A stretch of 64,000 nucleotides of DNA, from contig NZ_CP059733.1 of the NCBI RefSeq assembly GCF_000948985.2, positions 5,890,001 to 5,954,000 on the forward strand, given 5' to 3'. Within the stretch, counting starts at the first letter, position 1; each line of letters begins with the position of its first letter. The translations under genes and the position numbers were made by a program. The stretch is from Thalassomonas viridans (GTDB taxonomy: Bacteria > Pseudomonadota > Gammaproteobacteria > Enterobacterales > Alteromonadaceae). Below the pieces are notes generated by a model that saw nothing but the letters and a program-made list of their open reading frames with translations, was not told where the DNA came from and ran no database searches. Of the stretch, positions 1 through 10,260 are shown piece by piece.

Positions 1-70
1 CGGTAAAATATTCGGTTTGCCTGGCTTTTAATTGCGCCTCCCGCCAGGGAAGCAGGTTTATATGTGCCAT
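1..70 (-). CDS. pilN: Type IV pilus assembly protein PilN, N-terminal fragment
   Basis: The reverse strand reads from an ATG at 70 as MAHINLLPWREAQLKARQTE, the standard start of PilN, and runs off the left edge after about 23 codons. PilN is an inner-membrane protein that pairs with PilO and binds the cytoplasmic actin-like PilM in the type IV pilus alignment complex. The start overlaps the last 13 bases of pilM, so the two are translationally coupled in the usual pilMNOPQ order. Only the cytoplasmic N-terminus that docks onto PilM is visible. Confidence 0.9.
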   Translation of the reverse strand, partial: MAHINLLPWREAQLKARQTEYFT

Positions 71-1134
71 GGCGAAAAACTCCTTAACGCTAAACCAGCC
101 GCCACCATAAACTGGGGGGCGAGCGCCAGCATTTCTTCATCAATATTTTTTGCAAGACTCATATGGGCGAAGGGGGCGGCAATCACGGTATGTACACCTA
201 ATTCTTCCGCCAGTAATTCCTGTAACCCTTCCACCAGGGCGCTGCCGCCGGAAATCACCAGGTAGTCTATTTTTTCATGGCCGCTGGAGGTGAGAAACAT
301 CTGGATCGCACGGCGGATCTGCTGCACCAGCACGGTATGGAAAGGGGCCAGTACTTCAAAGGTATAATTGGGAGGTAAGTCGCCGCTTATTTTGGCGCTT
401 TCCGCCTCTTCAAAAGACTTGTTGTAATAGGAGATGATAGAGCGGGTATATTGCTCGCCGCCAAACATTTGATCCCGGCTGTAGATGTGTTTGCCGGCGT
501 CGGTCACCGACAATAAGGTCATGGTGGCGCCTATATCCACTATCGCCACCATCTTATCGCCGGCGTCGTCGGGCAAGTCCGGCAGGCAGAGTTCATGGGT
601 ACGGCTGACGGCATATGACTCGACATCGATCACCTTAGCTTCAAAGCCCCCCATATCCAAAGTGGTTACCCTGGCTTCTATCGATTCGGTGCGTGCCGCA
701 CTAAGCAGGACATTGATTTTGCTGGGATCGGACTCGTTCACATCCAGGGATTCGAAATCCAGGCTGACTTCGTCCAGCGGATAGGGGATCAGGCTGTCGG
801 CTTCTATTTCTATCTGGTTGGCCAGCTCTTCTTCATTCAGGGCCACGTCCATATAAATGATTTTGGTGATCACCGTCTGGCCCGACACCGCCGCCGCGGC
901 ATGCTTTACCGAAGCAGCAATTTTTTTGCGCAGCCGGGTAATGACATTGCCTATGGCTTCCATGTCCTGGATTTCCCGGTCGACTATCACCCCCCTGGGC
1001 ATAGGCTCCATCGCCAGGCATTCCAGGGTATAACCCTGGCTTCCTTTGCTTAACAATACAGCTTTGACGGCATGGGAGCCGATATCGATCCCCACCATCA
1101 TCTGGACTTTCTTTTTGAAAAACTTGTCAAGCAT
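58..1134 (-). CDS. pilM: Type IV pilus assembly protein PilM
   Basis: This 358-residue actin-like ATPase-fold protein sits on the cytoplasmic face of the inner membrane and links PilN/PilO to the type IV pilus motor. The N-terminal GIDIGSHAVKAVLL is the phosphate-1 loop of the actin/FtsA fold. A second nucleotide loop is seen in AIVDIGATMTLLSV, and ISGGSALVEGL near residue 295 is the adenosine motif. Length matches the family (about 350). It is the first gene of the leftward pilMN operon and is divergent from the PBP1A gene, the common arrangement in gammaproteobacteria. Confidence 0.95.
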   Translation of the reverse strand: MLDKFFKKKVQMMVGIDIGSHAVKAVLLSKGSQGYTLECLAMEPMPRGVIVDREIQDMEAIGNVITRLRKKIAASVKHAAAAVSGQTVITKIIYMDVALNEEELANQIEIEADSLIPYPLDEVSLDFESLDVNESDPSKINVLLSAARTESIEARVTTLDMGGFEAKVIDVESYAVSRTHELCLPDLPDDAGDKMVAIVDIGATMTLLSVTDAGKHIYSRDQMFGGEQYTRSIISYYNKSFEEAESAKISGDLPPNYTFEVLAPFHTVLVQQIRRAIQMFLTSSGHEKIDYLVISGGSALVEGLQELLAEELGVHTVIAAPFAHMSLAKNIDEEMLALAPQFMVAAGLALRSFSPWHI

Positions 1135-1267
1135 AGTGTCCTACTAAAATATTATTTTTATAAACATATTAGACACAATATAGTCAGAAATACATTTATT
1201 ACATGGTTTTACACGATATACTAGTAGCCATGAATATTTTCCTGCGAAAAACTTGGGCGTCTGTATT

Positions 1268-3850
1268 GTGTTTTCTTTTAAACGACTGATTAAATTTGGC
1301 CTGTTAATGGGCTTGCTTGGGATAATTGCCTTAATTACCCTGTATTTAACTATGCGTGACGATCTGCCCAGTGTCGAGTCTCTGAAAAACCTGCAATGGC
1401 AGACCCCGATGCAGATCTACAGCAACGACGGCAAACTCATGTCCCAGTTTGGCGAGAAGAAACGTATTCCCCTGGCGCTGGAAGAGATGCCGCAGCAGCT
1501 GATCGATGCCATACTCGCCACCGAAGACGACAGGTTTTACCAGCACTTCGGCATAGATCCCGTGGGCCTGACCCGGGCGGTGATCGGCCAGATTATCGGC
1601 CAGAATAAAGGCGGCGGCAGTACCATTACCATGCAGGTGGCCCGTAACTTTTTCCTGACCCGGGAAGTTACTTATGTGCGGAAATTAAGAGAAATCTTTA
1701 TCTCTTTCCATATCGAAAACCTGCTCACCAAGGATGAAATCCTGGCCCTGTATATGAATAAAATTCCCCTGGGCCACAGATCCTATGGCTTCGGCGCCGC
1801 CGCCCAAGTGTATTACGGTAAAGAGGTGCATGAATTAACCCTGGCGCAAATCGCGGTACTGGCGGGTTTGCCGAAAGCGCCGTCCACCTTGAACCCGATA
1901 CGTTCCCCGAAACGGGCCAAGGCGCGCCGCAGCGTGGTGCTGCAGCGCATGCTGGCCAAAAACTATATCACGCCTCAGGAATACCAGGAAGCGATGGCGG
2001 CGCCGATCACGGGTAAACGCCACGGCGCGGAAATCGAGTTAAACGCCCCTTACCTGGCGGAAATGGCCCACCAGGAAATGCTGCAACGCTACGGCAGGGA
2101 ACAGGCCTATACCGGGGGCTATAAGGTCTTTACCACAGTACCGTCCAAGCTGCAGAAGGCGGCGCAACACGCCGTGGTCACCAACCTGATGGCCTATGAT
2201 CAAAGGCACGGTTACCGGGGGGTGATCCGCTCCCTCAGAAATGAAAACAACAATAAGCCGGATGCCGTTACCGGCGAATACAGTAAGCCGCTGACGCCCG
2301 AAGAAATCGACCAGGCGCTAAACATAAAAGGTTATCAGTCTCTTGAGCCCGCAATCGTCACCGGGGTTTTCGAACAGTCCGTCGCTATCGCCCTGAAAAA
2401 CGAACAGCAGGCGACAATCGACTGGCCGGGCCTATCCTGGGCCAGGGAATATATCAGCGACCAGAAACAGGGACCTGCCCCGCAAACCGCCGCCGATATA
2501 TTAAATTACGGCGATGTTGTCTGGGTGCTCAAACAAGAAGACGACAGTTTTGCCTTAAGCCAGATCCCCCAGGTCAGCGGCGCTTTGGTGTCTATCTCCC
2601 CGGATGACGGCGCCATCAAAGCCGCCGTCGGCGGTTTCAGCTTCAACCAAAGCCAGTTTAACCGGGTAACCCAGGCAAAACGCCAGGTAGGCTCGAACAT
2701 CAAACCTTTTATTTACTCCGCCGCCCTGGAAAACGGCTTCACCCTGGCCTCCATCATCAATGATGCCCCCATTAACCAGTGGGACCGGAGCTCAGGCGTG
2801 GTCTGGCGTCCGAAAAACTCCCCCCCGACCTATGTTGGTCCGATCCGCATCCGCCTGGCGCTGGCCCAGTCTAAAAACGTGATTTCGGTGCGCCTGCTCA
2901 GGGAAGTGGGCTTAGGGAAAATTATCGATCATCTCTCGTTATTCGGCTTTGTGCCGGATGAATTGCCGAGAAACGAAACCCTGGCACTGGGTTCGGCCTC
3001 TTTGACGCCGCTGGAAGTAGCCAGCGGCTTTGCCACCTTTGCCAACGGCGGCTTCCTGATCCAGCCTTACCTGATCGACCGCATCGAAGACTCCTTCGGC
3101 AATATTGTCTTCCAGGCCAGTCCGGCCGTGGCCTGCGATCCCTGCCAGCCAGGCGATATGATGGGCAGCCTGAGCGCCGCCACCCAAACCGCCCAAGCCC
3201 CGGAAGAACCGGATAGCAACGGCTTGGCACAAACCGGATTAACCACGGACAAGGTCGCCCCGCCCCTTAACCAGGCCGAGCGGGTGATCAGCAAACAAAA
3301 TGCTTTTTTAATGACAGAGGCCCTCAACAGCGCCATCTGGGGTTATGACTGGTCCACCAAACCCGGCTGGCAAGGCACGGGCTTTAGGGCGAAAACACTC
3401 AAACGCCGCGACATCGCCGGCAAAACCGGCACCACCAATGAATCCAAAGACGCCTGGTTTTCCGGCTACAGCCGCCGACTGGTGACCACATCCTGGATAG
3501 GCTTTGACGATCATACCCGGAACCTGGGCAAAACCGCCTACAACAAAAACCTCGGCAAAAGCCAGGTGTACGGCATTGAAGCCGGCGCCAAATCGGCCCA
3601 GCCCGCCTGGATCACCTATATGGATACCGCATTGGAAGATCTGGAAATAGAACCTTTCCTGCCGCCGGAAGACGTCGTCTCTGTCAGGATAGACAAGGCA
3701 ACCGGCAAACTGAGCAGCAAGGCCGATAAAACCAGCCTGTTCGAATATTTTGAAAACGGCACCGCGCCGACGGAATATGTCACCCTGGATAAAAGCCGGG
3801 AGATCCTTGACGGTAACGAAGATGAGGAAATAGACGAGGAGTTGTTCTAA
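1268..3850 (+). CDS. mrcA: Penicillin-binding protein 1A (class A PBP)
   Basis: This is a bifunctional peptidoglycan glycosyltransferase and DD-transpeptidase, anchored in the inner membrane by one N-terminal helix (about residues 8-28). The transglycosylase domain shows the ATEDDRFYQHFGID catalytic motif and GGSTITMQVARN. The transpeptidase shows the serine SxxK box in GSNIKPF, an SKN motif (SxN) and KTGTTN. An OB-like insert between the domains is typical of PBP1A. The start is unclear. GTG at 1268 gives a sensible cytoplasmic tail (FSFKRLIKF); an in-frame TTG at 1253 is the alternative. Neither has a strong Shine-Dalgarno sequence, and the ATG at 1230 is out of frame. It is divergent from pilM. 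Confidence 0.95.
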   Translation: MFSFKRLIKFGLLMGLLGIIALITLYLTMRDDLPSVESLKNLQWQTPMQIYSNDGKLMSQFGEKKRIPLALEEMPQQLIDAILATEDDRFYQHFGIDPVGLTRAVIGQIIGQNKGGGSTITMQVARNFFLTREVTYVRKLREIFISFHIENLLTKDEILALYMNKIPLGHRSYGFGAAAQVYYGKEVHELTLAQIAVLAGLPKAPSTLNPIRSPKRAKARRSVVLQRMLAKNYITPQEYQEAMAAPITGKRHGAEIELNAPYLAEMAHQEMLQRYGREQAYTGGYKVFTTVPSKLQKAAQHAVVTNLMAYDQRHGYRGVIRSLRNENNNKPDAVTGEYSKPLTPEEIDQALNIKGYQSLEPAIVTGVFEQSVAIALKNEQQATIDWPGLSWAREYISDQKQGPAPQTAADILNYGDVVWVLKQEDDSFALSQIPQVSGALVSISPDDGAIKAAVGGFSFNQSQFNRVTQAKRQVGSNIKPFIYSAALENGFTLASIINDAPINQWDRSSGVVWRPKNSPPTYVGPIRIRLALAQSKNVISVRLLREVGLGKIIDHLSLFGFVPDELPRNETLALGSASLTPLEVASGFATFANGGFLIQPYLIDRIEDSFGNIVFQASPAVACDPCQPGDMMGSLSAATQTAQAPEEPDSNGLAQTGLTTDKVAPPLNQAERVISKQNAFLMTEALNSAIWGYDWSTKPGWQGTGFRAKTLKRRDIAGKTGTTNESKDAWFSGYSRRLVTTSWIGFDDHTRNLGKTAYNKNLGKSQVYGIEAGAKSAQPAWITYMDTALEDLEIEPFLPPEDVVSVRIDKATGKLSSKADKTSLFEYFENGTAPTEYVTLDKSREILDGNEDEEIDEELF

Positions 3851-3874
3851 TTCTTCTAGACAACAAAAAGTAGT

Positions 3875-3904
3875 AAGGCAGGTATTGCTAAAAATACCTG
3901 CCTT
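3875..3904. terminator. Bidirectional terminator between mrcA and argH
   Basis: A perfect 12-bp stem (AAGGCAGGTATT, 3875-3886, with its complement at 3893-3904) has a 6-base loop. It lies between the convergent ends of mrcA and argH, with short T/A runs on both sides, so it could stop transcription from either direction. Confidence 0.85.
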
Positions 3905-3919
3905 TAATCACGGTAAAGG

Positions 3920-5794
3920 TCAACTAACCTGTTTTACCGGAATCCCCAGCGGATGACCGTTGTTTAAGTTATACAACAAGGCGGTTTCGTCGCAATTGTC
4001 CTGGCGGTGGCATAAATCGCAGTCTTTCATGACTTTTTCCGGCAGGTGTTCTTTATTGCCCGGCTCAAAGCCTAAGCGGGCAAAAAACTCAGGTTTACGG
4101 GTTAATACCAGCAGCTTGCTCAGCGCCAGGTTTTTCGCCCGCTCCAGCAAGTGCTCCACCAAAGCCTTACCATAACCTTTGCCCTGGTAATTGATGGAAA
4201 CTCCCAGCGAGCGTACTTCCGCCAAGCCGGTACTGTAGATGTACAAGGCGGCACAACCACACACCTGGCCGTTAACCTCGATCACGGCAAAATCACGGAT
4301 AGACTTGATCAGCTCCTCTTCCGCCCGCGGCAGGTTTTCTTCTTTCGCCGCCCAGTAATCCACCAGCTTGCTGATGGCGCGCAAATCGGTGAGTTTCGCG
4401 TCCCGCACCTGGTAATCAGAGGTGCCCAGGTTATGCCTGTACTGGGCAATAATATCGCTTACCGGCTTCTTGCCCGTGCCTCCCAGAATATTACGTTTGT
4501 CCACCAGGTATTCCAGCTCAAGAATAGGATAAACATCCTGCTCGATAAGCGGCGAAAACTGCTTAAGTTCGTCCAGGCGCAGGCTCTCAATAGGCTCTTG
4601 CTGCTGAAGGGCATAAAGCACCACCTGGCCGGAAATCTCATGGGCGGTCCTGAAGGGCACGCCTTTTGACACCAGGTAGTCCGCCAGCTCGGTGGCATTG
4701 GCATAACCTTCCCGGGCGGCTTTCTGGCAACGGGCGCTGTTAACCTCAATCGAGTTGATCACTTCCCCTGCCATCACCAGGCAGGAATGCCATTGCTGCA
4801 CGGTTTCAAACAAGCCTTCCTTATCTTCCTGCAGATCCTTGTTGTAGGCCATAGGCAAGCCTTTAAGGGTCACCAGTAATCCCTGCAACGCGCCATAAAC
4901 CCGGCCGCATTTTCCCCGGATCAGCTCCAGTGCATCGGGATTTTTCTTTTGCGGCATCAGTGAAGAGCCGGAAGTGACCTGATCCCCTAAGGTGATAAAA
5001 TTCGCTTCCCCGGAATTGAAAAAGATCAGATCTTCGGCAAAACGGGATAAGTGCATCATGCTGGCACTGGCGGCAAACAGGATCTCCAGCACGAAGTCCC
5101 GGTCGGACACCGCATCCAGGCTGTTGACGCAGGGACCGTCAAATCCCAGCAACTGCGCCAGTTTATAGCGGTCGATATCATAGGTGGTGCCCGCCAGTGC
5201 ACCACTGCCGAGCGGACACTGGTTCATACGCTTGCGGGCATCCGCCAGCCGGCTGCTATCACGCTTGAACATTTCGATATAGGCCAGGCACCAGTGGGCG
5301 AACCTGACAGGCTGCGCCCGCTGCAAATGGGTATAACCGGGCAGGATATGCTCCTGGTTATTTTCCGCCAGGGTCAGCAGTTGTTGCTGGCAGGTATTTA
5401 AGGCGTCAATCAGCACATCCACCTGCTCCCGGCTCCATAACCTGAGATCGGTCGCCACCTGATCGTTACGGCTGCGCCCGGTATGCAGCTTTCTGGCAAC
5501 ATCCCCCAACTGCGCCGTCAGCTCGGCTTCCACCCAGCTGTGCACGTCTTCGGCGCCTGAGGTGAGAATATCCGTTTCCCCGGCGGCCACTTTGGCAGAA
5601 AGATCCAGCAACGCCTGTTCCATTTGCTGCTGCTCTTCAAGCGTCAGCACCCCCGCCTGCCGGATGGCCTTCGACCAGCCGATAGAGCCCTGGATATCCT
5701 GCTGCACCAATAAATGATCAAATGGCAGTGAATCGTTAAATGCCTTAAAAATATCACTGCTCGCGGATTTAAACCGTCCACCCCATAAGGCCAT
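3920..5794 (-). CDS. argH: Fused argininosuccinate lyase / N-acetylglutamate synthase, ArgH(A)
   Basis: The protein has 624 residues against about 460 for a plain ArgH. Residues 1 to about 455 are argininosuccinate lyase, which splits argininosuccinate to arginine and fumarate; the superfamily signature [15 protein letters not shown] is at 276-290. Residues from about 460 to 624 form a GNAT acetyltransferase domain with the acetyl-CoA loop [10 protein letters not shown], matching the short ArgA type that makes N-acetylglutamate. Such ArgH(A) fusions are known from marine gammaproteobacteria such as Moritella. The first and last steps of the pathway thus sit on one polypeptide. It is the last gene of argCBFGH and starts 1 bp after the argG stop, with an AAGGGGAG Shine-Dalgarno inside argG. 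Confidence 0.95.
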   Translation of the reverse strand: MALWGGRFKSASSDIFKAFNDSLPFDHLLVQQDIQGSIGWSKAIRQAGVLTLEEQQQMEQALLDLSAKVAAGETDILTSGAEDVHSWVEAELTAQLGDVARKLHTGRSRNDQVATDLRLWSREQVDVLIDALNTCQQQLLTLAENNQEHILPGYTHLQRAQPVRFAHWCLAYIEMFKRDSSRLADARKRMNQCPLGSGALAGTTYDIDRYKLAQLLGFDGPCVNSLDAVSDRDFVLEILFAASASMMHLSRFAEDLIFFNSGEANFITLGDQVTSGSSLMPQKKNPDALELIRGKCGRVYGALQGLLVTLKGLPMAYNKDLQEDKEGLFETVQQWHSCLVMAGEVINSIEVNSARCQKAAREGYANATELADYLVSKGVPFRTAHEISGQVVLYALQQQEPIESLRLDELKQFSPLIEQDVYPILELEYLVDKRNILGGTGKKPVSDIIAQYRHNLGTSDYQVRDAKLTDLRAISKLVDYWAAKEENLPRAEEELIKSIRDFAVIEVNGQVCGCAALYIYSTGLAEVRSLGVSINYQGKGYGKALVEHLLERAKNLALSKLLVLTRKPEFFARLGFEPGNKEHLPEKVMKDCDLCHRQDNCDETALLYNLNNGHPLGIPVKQVS

Positions 5795-5795
5795 A

Positions 5796-7052
5796 CTACT
5801 TCTCCCCTTTCTCTTGCTGATAGTCCTGCTGGTGTAAAGCCGCTATCCGGCTGGACAAACTGAACAAACGGATAAAGCCTTCGGCATGTTTCTGGTCGTA
5901 GACCTCATCGGCGCCAAAGGTGGCAAATTCCTCCGAATACAGGGAATAAGGGGAACGACGCTGGCTCACCACCGCCTGGCCCTTAAAGAGCTTAACCACG
6001 ACATCGCCGGTAACTTTTTCCGCCAGGGAACCGGCAGCCGCCAGCTGGGCTTTCGCCAGTGGGGTAAACCAGCGGCCGTCGTAAATCACATGGGAAAATT
6101 CCAGCGCCACGGATTCCCGGTATTTCAGCGATTCCTTATCCAAAATCAGGGTTTCCAGGCCTTTATAGGCCGCCATCAAAACCGTGCCTCCCGGGGTTTC
6201 ATAACAGCCCCGGGATTTCATGCCCACCAAGCGGTTTTCAACAATATCGATACGGCCGACCCCATGGGCGGCGGCCTTGTCGTTGAGGTACATCAGCGCC
6301 TGATAAGGTGTTAACGGCTTGCCGTCTACCGCCACCAGTTCTCCCTGCTCAAAACTTAACATCACGGTTTCCGGGGTATCCGGGGCGTCCAGCGGATCTA
6401 CCGTCATGGTCCAGACCTCTTTGGAGGGCTCGCACCAGGGATCTTCCAGCTCGCCGCCTTCGTGGGAGATATGCCAGGCATTGGCGTCCCGGCTATAGAT
6501 CTTGGTCAGGGATGCCGAACAGGGAATATCGCGCTCCGCCAGATACGCCAGCAGATCTTCACGGGACACCATGTCCCACTCCCGCCACGGGGCAATCACT
6601 TTCAACTGCGGCGCCAACGCGGCAAAGCAGGACTCGAACCGCACCTGGTCGTTGCCTTTACCTGTACAGCCGTGACATAAGGCATCGGCCCCCACTTTTA
6701 ACGCCACTTCCACATGGGCCTTGGCAATGACAGGACGGGCCATAGAAGTGCCCAGCAGGTACTGGCCTTCATAAACCGCACCGGTTTTTACGATGGGGTA
6801 AATATAGTCTTTAACAAATTCTTCTTTCAGATCCACCACATGGCACTCGCTGGCGCCGGACGCTATCGCTTTTTCCACTATGCCTTCAAGCTCCTCTTCC
6901 CCCTGGCCGACGTCGGCGCAAAAGGCCACCACCTCACAGCCGTGGTAGTTTTCCTTCAACCAGGGAATAATGGCGGACGTGTCCAGGCCGCCGGAATAAG
7001 CCAATACCACTTTTTTAACTGTCTGCTCTGTTTGTAAACTCATCTTGCTCAC
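5796..7052 (-). CDS. argG: Argininosuccinate synthase
   Basis: It joins citrulline and aspartate with ATP to form argininosuccinate. The N-terminal P-loop of the N-type ATP pyrophosphatase family is clear ([13 protein letters not shown]), as is the citrulline/aspartate-binding stretch [14 protein letters not shown]. Length is 418 residues, slightly longer than the usual 400 or so because of a short leader and a polar C-terminal tail. It is fourth in the leftward argCBFGH operon, about 40 bp after argF and 1 bp before argH. MSKMSLQ offers two closely spaced start codons; the upstream one is used here. Confidence 0.96.
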   Translation of the reverse strand: MSKMSLQTEQTVKKVVLAYSGGLDTSAIIPWLKENYHGCEVVAFCADVGQGEEELEGIVEKAIASGASECHVVDLKEEFVKDYIYPIVKTGAVYEGQYLLGTSMARPVIAKAHVEVALKVGADALCHGCTGKGNDQVRFESCFAALAPQLKVIAPWREWDMVSREDLLAYLAERDIPCSASLTKIYSRDANAWHISHEGGELEDPWCEPSKEVWTMTVDPLDAPDTPETVMLSFEQGELVAVDGKPLTPYQALMYLNDKAAAHGVGRIDIVENRLVGMKSRGCYETPGGTVLMAAYKGLETLILDKESLKYRESVALEFSHVIYDGRWFTPLAKAQLAAAGSLAEKVTGDVVVKLFKGQAVVSQRRSPYSLYSEEFATFGADEVYDQKHAEGFIRLFSLSSRIAALHQQDYQQEKGEK

Positions 7053-7092
7053 CTAATCTCTTGAAATTCTGTCTGATAAAAAATAAATAGCT

Positions 7093-8019
7093 TTATGCCG
7101 GTACGGGGCCGGCCAGCAGGGTCGCCAGCACGGCGTTTTGCGCCCACATGCGGTTTTCCGCCTGGCTCATTGCCACCGACATGTCACTGTCGAAAAGCTC
7201 GGTGGTAATTTCCTGGCCCAAATGGGCCGGCTGGCAATGCATCACCACCTTGGCGCCGGCGGCCTGCATCAATTCATGGTTAACCTGATAGGGAGCAAAG
7301 GCCGCCAGGATATCCTCCACCTTGGTTTTATCTCCCATAGACACCCAGGTATCCGTGTATATAGCGTCCTGTGGGCCTATCGCCGCAACATCCGAAGTAA
7401 GGGTTAACTGACAACATGAAACTTCGGCTATCGCTTTGGCCTTGTTATACATTTCCGCCTGGGGGCCGAAACCGGCCGGACACAGCAAAGTGAAATCAAG
7501 CCCCAGGGTGGCGGCCATCAGCATCAGGGAATTGGAAACATTATTGCCGTCGCCGACATAGGCGAGTTTTAACCGGGACAAGTCACTGAAGTTTTCTGCC
7601 AAAGTGACAAAGTCTGCCAGCGCCTGGCAGGGATGGTATAAATCGCATAAGGCATTGATCACCGGAATACCGGCATGGGCCGCCAGCTCTTCAAGCACCT
7701 GGTGTTCGAATACCCGGGCCACTATGGCATCAGACCAGCAGGCCAGATTTTTGGCGACATCCGATACCCGCTCCCGCTCTCCCAGCTGGCCGTTTTGCTG
7801 CCCTATATATAAGGCATGGCCGCCAAGTTTCTGGATACCGATATCGAAACTGATATGGGTTCTTAACGAAGGCTTTTCGAATAACATCACCACGGATTTT
7901 CCCGCCAGCAAATGCCGGTAATCCGCCGGGTTTTGTTTCATCCCCAAGGCTAAGGAAATAAGGGATAACAGCTGCTCCTGGCTAAGCTGATCATCGGCTA
8001 AAAAGTGTTGTAAAGACAT
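7093..8019 (-). CDS. argF: Ornithine carbamoyltransferase
   Basis: It transfers a carbamoyl group to ornithine to give citrulline. The carbamoyl-phosphate motif appears as FEKPSLRTHISFD, replacing the usual STRT by SLRT, and the ornithine/catalytic loop as HCQPAHLGQE rather than HCLPA. The ornithine-side motif SMGDK is present. Length (308) is normal. The SLRT form resembles the ArgF branch of Shewanella-like bacteria as I recall it, so I keep the ornithine assignment. It is between argB and argG on the same strand. Confidence 0.92.
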   Translation of the reverse strand: MSLQHFLADDQLSQEQLLSLISLALGMKQNPADYRHLLAGKSVVMLFEKPSLRTHISFDIGIQKLGGHALYIGQQNGQLGERERVSDVAKNLACWSDAIVARVFEHQVLEELAAHAGIPVINALCDLYHPCQALADFVTLAENFSDLSRLKLAYVGDGNNVSNSLMLMAATLGLDFTLLCPAGFGPQAEMYNKAKAIAEVSCCQLTLTSDVAAIGPQDAIYTDTWVSMGDKTKVEDILAAFAPYQVNHELMQAAGAKVVMHCQPAHLGQEITTELFDSDMSVAMSQAENRMWAQNAVLATLLAGPVPA

Positions 8020-8093
8020 AGCAAGTTCCTGCCTGACGGCACTAAGTATCTAAAAAATTCGGTTTTAAAAAGAGTGGGGACGCGCGCTAAGGA

Positions 8094-8891
8094 TTAGCTG
8101 TCCGGCTGAATGCGGGTGCCTGCGCCATCGCCGTTGAGCAAATGTATGATCTGCTCCGGAGACTGCCAGCTGGCAACCGCGATACTTCGTCGTAGCTGGT
8201 TGGCGGCCTTAAGCGCGGCATTGACTTTGGCGGTCATACCGCCGGCAATAACCCCCTGCTCGATCAGCTGACCGGCCTGGCAGGAATTAAGGGTTTTCAG
8301 GTACTGGTTTTGTGCATCTTTAACGCCGTTAACATCCGTTAGCAGCAGCAATTCGGCATTAAGCAACTGGCAAATCACCACAGCGGCATCGTCGGCATTG
8401 ACATTAACCAGCTCGCCGTTATCCAGGGCGCCGATGGAGGCGATCACCGGCAGGAAACGGCCTAAAAGCAAAGTATCCAAAAGTTTGCTGCTGCGTGGCA
8501 AGGGCTTGCCTACCGCGCCAAGTTCCGGAGCCGCCAAGCGGCAGGCCACCATATCGCCGTCACACAGGGACAAGCCCACCGCAGGGATATTCAATCCGGC
8601 CGCTTGTGCCACTATGGATTTATTGACATTGCCTGCCAGGGCGCCGCTGATCACCGGGATCTGGGCCTTGGGGGTTACCCGCAAACCGTTTTTTTTCTCT
8701 GTAGTAAAACCTGCCTGTTCAAGCCTGTCATCCACCACGCAACCGCCGCCATGCACCAGCACCACCGCCTGATCCTTAAGCCGGCTGATCACCGCCAGCA
8801 GGGCATTTAAAGCCGAAGCCTGGTTTAAGATGGCGCCGCCGATTTTGATCACCAGGGGCTTTTTCCTGGTATTGCCCGTTAACTTTTTCAC
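8094..8891 (-). CDS. argB: Acetylglutamate kinase
   Basis: It phosphorylates N-acetylglutamate in the second step of arginine synthesis. The amino-acid kinase fold begins with VIKIGGAILNQ, followed by VLVHGGGCVVDDRL, and LLTDVNGVKDA and GGMTAKVNAAL further on. I place the start at a GTG at 8891, which gives a 265-residue protein of normal length. It has a strong GGGGAGAGG Shine-Dalgarno 10 bp after the argC stop. A longer frame reaching 8981 would overlap argC by 80 bp and only adds sequence unlike the family. Confidence 0.95.
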   Translation of the reverse strand: MKKLTGNTRKKPLVIKIGGAILNQASALNALLAVISRLKDQAVVLVHGGGCVVDDRLEQAGFTTEKKNGLRVTPKAQIPVISGALAGNVNKSIVAQAAGLNIPAVGLSLCDGDMVACRLAAPELGAVGKPLPRSSKLLDTLLLGRFLPVIASIGALDNGELVNVNADDAAVVICQLLNAELLLLTDVNGVKDAQNQYLKTLNSCQAGQLIEQGVIAGGMTAKVNAALKAANQLRRSIAVASWQSPEQIIHLLNGDGAGTRIQPDS

Positions 8892-8901
8892 ATCCTCTCC
8901 C

Positions 8902-9999
8902 CTATCCGTTAATGCCGGCGGCGTGCGAAAGCTGGCTATAGCCATCGGAGGTATCCGCCAAAGTGTGCGGCAGCAGACCATAATGTACCGGCAGGCCCAT
9001 CGCGATATTGGCGCACTGGACCGCCTGGGCCGCCGCCCCCTTAAGCAGGTTGTCTATGGCGCAGGTCACCACCAGCACTTGCTTTTGTTCATCATATTGC
9101 CAGTGGATGTCGGCAAAAGGAGTATGGGCAACGTCATCGATTTTCGGCCAGGTGCCGATAAGCCTGATTAAGGCTTGGTCGTGGTAGGCGCTGTCAAAGG
9201 TCGCTGCGACTTGCCCACTGCTTACTCCGGGCTTTAACTGCAAGGTAACCGTGGCAAGCAAGCCGCGTTTATAGGGGGCAAGGTGGGGATTAAAAATCAC
9301 CTGAATACCGGCTTCCTGGCTGATTTCAGGCTGGTGCCTGTGCTGCAGGATATTGTAGGGCATCAGGCTGACTTCATTAAAATTGCTGGCCAAGGAAGCC
9401 GTTCTGCCTGCGCCGCTGACGCCGCTGATGCCGTTAACCACCACCAGGGAGTTTTCCAGCTGCAGATCGGCGGCAACCACAGGTTTTAATGCCAGCAGGC
9501 TGGCAGTGGGGTAACAACCGGGCACGGCCACCAGATCGGCAGCGGCAATTTGCCGCTGCTGCCATTCTGCCAGCCCGTATTGGGCCCGGCTCAGGGCATG
9601 GGTATCCTGGTGTTCAAAACCATAATAAAGGGGATAGTCCGCCGGCGCTTTTAAACGGAAACCGCCGGAGAGATCAAAAACCTTAATGCCGGCGTCAATA
9701 AAAGCACCGGCCCACAAGGCACTGAATTCATGGGGAGTGGCAAAAAAGACCGCATCCAGGGCCTGGTCTTTATCCTGCACGCCGGAAACATAAGTTTCAA
9801 ACCAGCTTGGGGAAAAAGACTGCAGGGGTAAATCGCAGATCCCCCGCCACCGGCCATGTAAGTCGGCGAAAGTTTTCCCACTGGAAGCACTGTTTTCTGA
9901 TACCAGCAAATGCTGTATGGCAATATTATCGTGCTGGCACAACAAACCAATTAACTCGGCGCCGACATAACCACTGGCGCCAATAACCGCAACCTTCAT
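8902..9999 (-). CDS. argC: N-acetyl-gamma-glutamyl-phosphate reductase
   Basis: It reduces N-acetylglutamyl phosphate to the semialdehyde with NADPH. The N-terminal MKVAVIGASGYVGAEL is the dinucleotide-binding loop, and VPGCYPTAS carries the catalytic cysteine. The start is set at the internal ATG at 9999, which follows CCGGAGTG at good spacing. An upstream ATG at 10020 would add seven residues that are not typical. It is first in the leftward argCBFGH operon and divergent from argE, the usual gammaproteobacterial layout. Confidence 0.95.
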   Translation of the reverse strand: MKVAVIGASGYVGAELIGLLCQHDNIAIQHLLVSENSASSGKTFADLHGRWRGICDLPLQSFSPSWFETYVSGVQDKDQALDAVFFATPHEFSALWAGAFIDAGIKVFDLSGGFRLKAPADYPLYYGFEHQDTHALSRAQYGLAEWQQRQIAAADLVAVPGCYPTASLLALKPVVAADLQLENSLVVVNGISGVSGAGRTASLASNFNEVSLMPYNILQHRHQPEISQEAGIQVIFNPHLAPYKRGLLATVTLQLKPGVSSGQVAATFDSAYHDQALIRLIGTWPKIDDVAHTPFADIHWQYDEQKQVLVVTCAIDNLLKGAAAQAVQCANIAMGLPVHYGLLPHTLADTSDGYSQLSHAAGING

Positions 10000-10015
10000 A
10001 TTCACTCCGGAGAAA

Positions 10016-10029
10016 TGCAATTCTATGCA
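10016..10029. promoter_or_regulatory. Putative ARG box (ArgR operator) before argC
   Basis: TGCAATTCTATGCA is an imperfect palindrome with TGCA half-sites 6 bp apart. It resembles the ArgR consensus half-sites TGAAT/ATTCA, in which TGCAT variants are common. It lies 16 bp upstream of the chosen argC start in the argC-argE divergent region, where ArgR control is expected. The call rests on position and similarity only. Confidence 0.5.
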
Positions 10030-10234
10030 ACTAAAATAAGACTCAATTAAGGATTTTGTTTATATAAAATACAAACCTTGAGTTTAAACCCGGGTACCGT
10101 CCCGGTTTAGCTTTGACTCAAAAAAGATACAAAAGCTTTATCGTCGTATAGTTGTAGACATTTTTATATTTCCGTAGCCTTACGAGGCAAGGTTATTTAC
10201 ACTGTAGGAAGAAGTTAACACCAAATGACTAGAT

Positions 10235-10251
10235 ATGCAACTTTTTGGCAT
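10235..10251. promoter_or_regulatory. Weak ARG-box-like palindrome before argE
   Basis: ATGCAACTTTTTGGCAT has ATGC/GCAT ends around a 9-bp centre, just upstream of the ATG at 10261. It could be a second ArgR half-operator facing argE. It lies inside the reading frame if argE instead starts at 10225. Confidence 0.3.
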
Positions 10252-10260
10252 AAATATATT

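Noticed and set aside
8892..8981. Longer argB starting at 8981
   Set aside because: It would overlap argC by 80 bp; the GTG at 8891 has a strong ribosome site and gives the normal family N-terminus.
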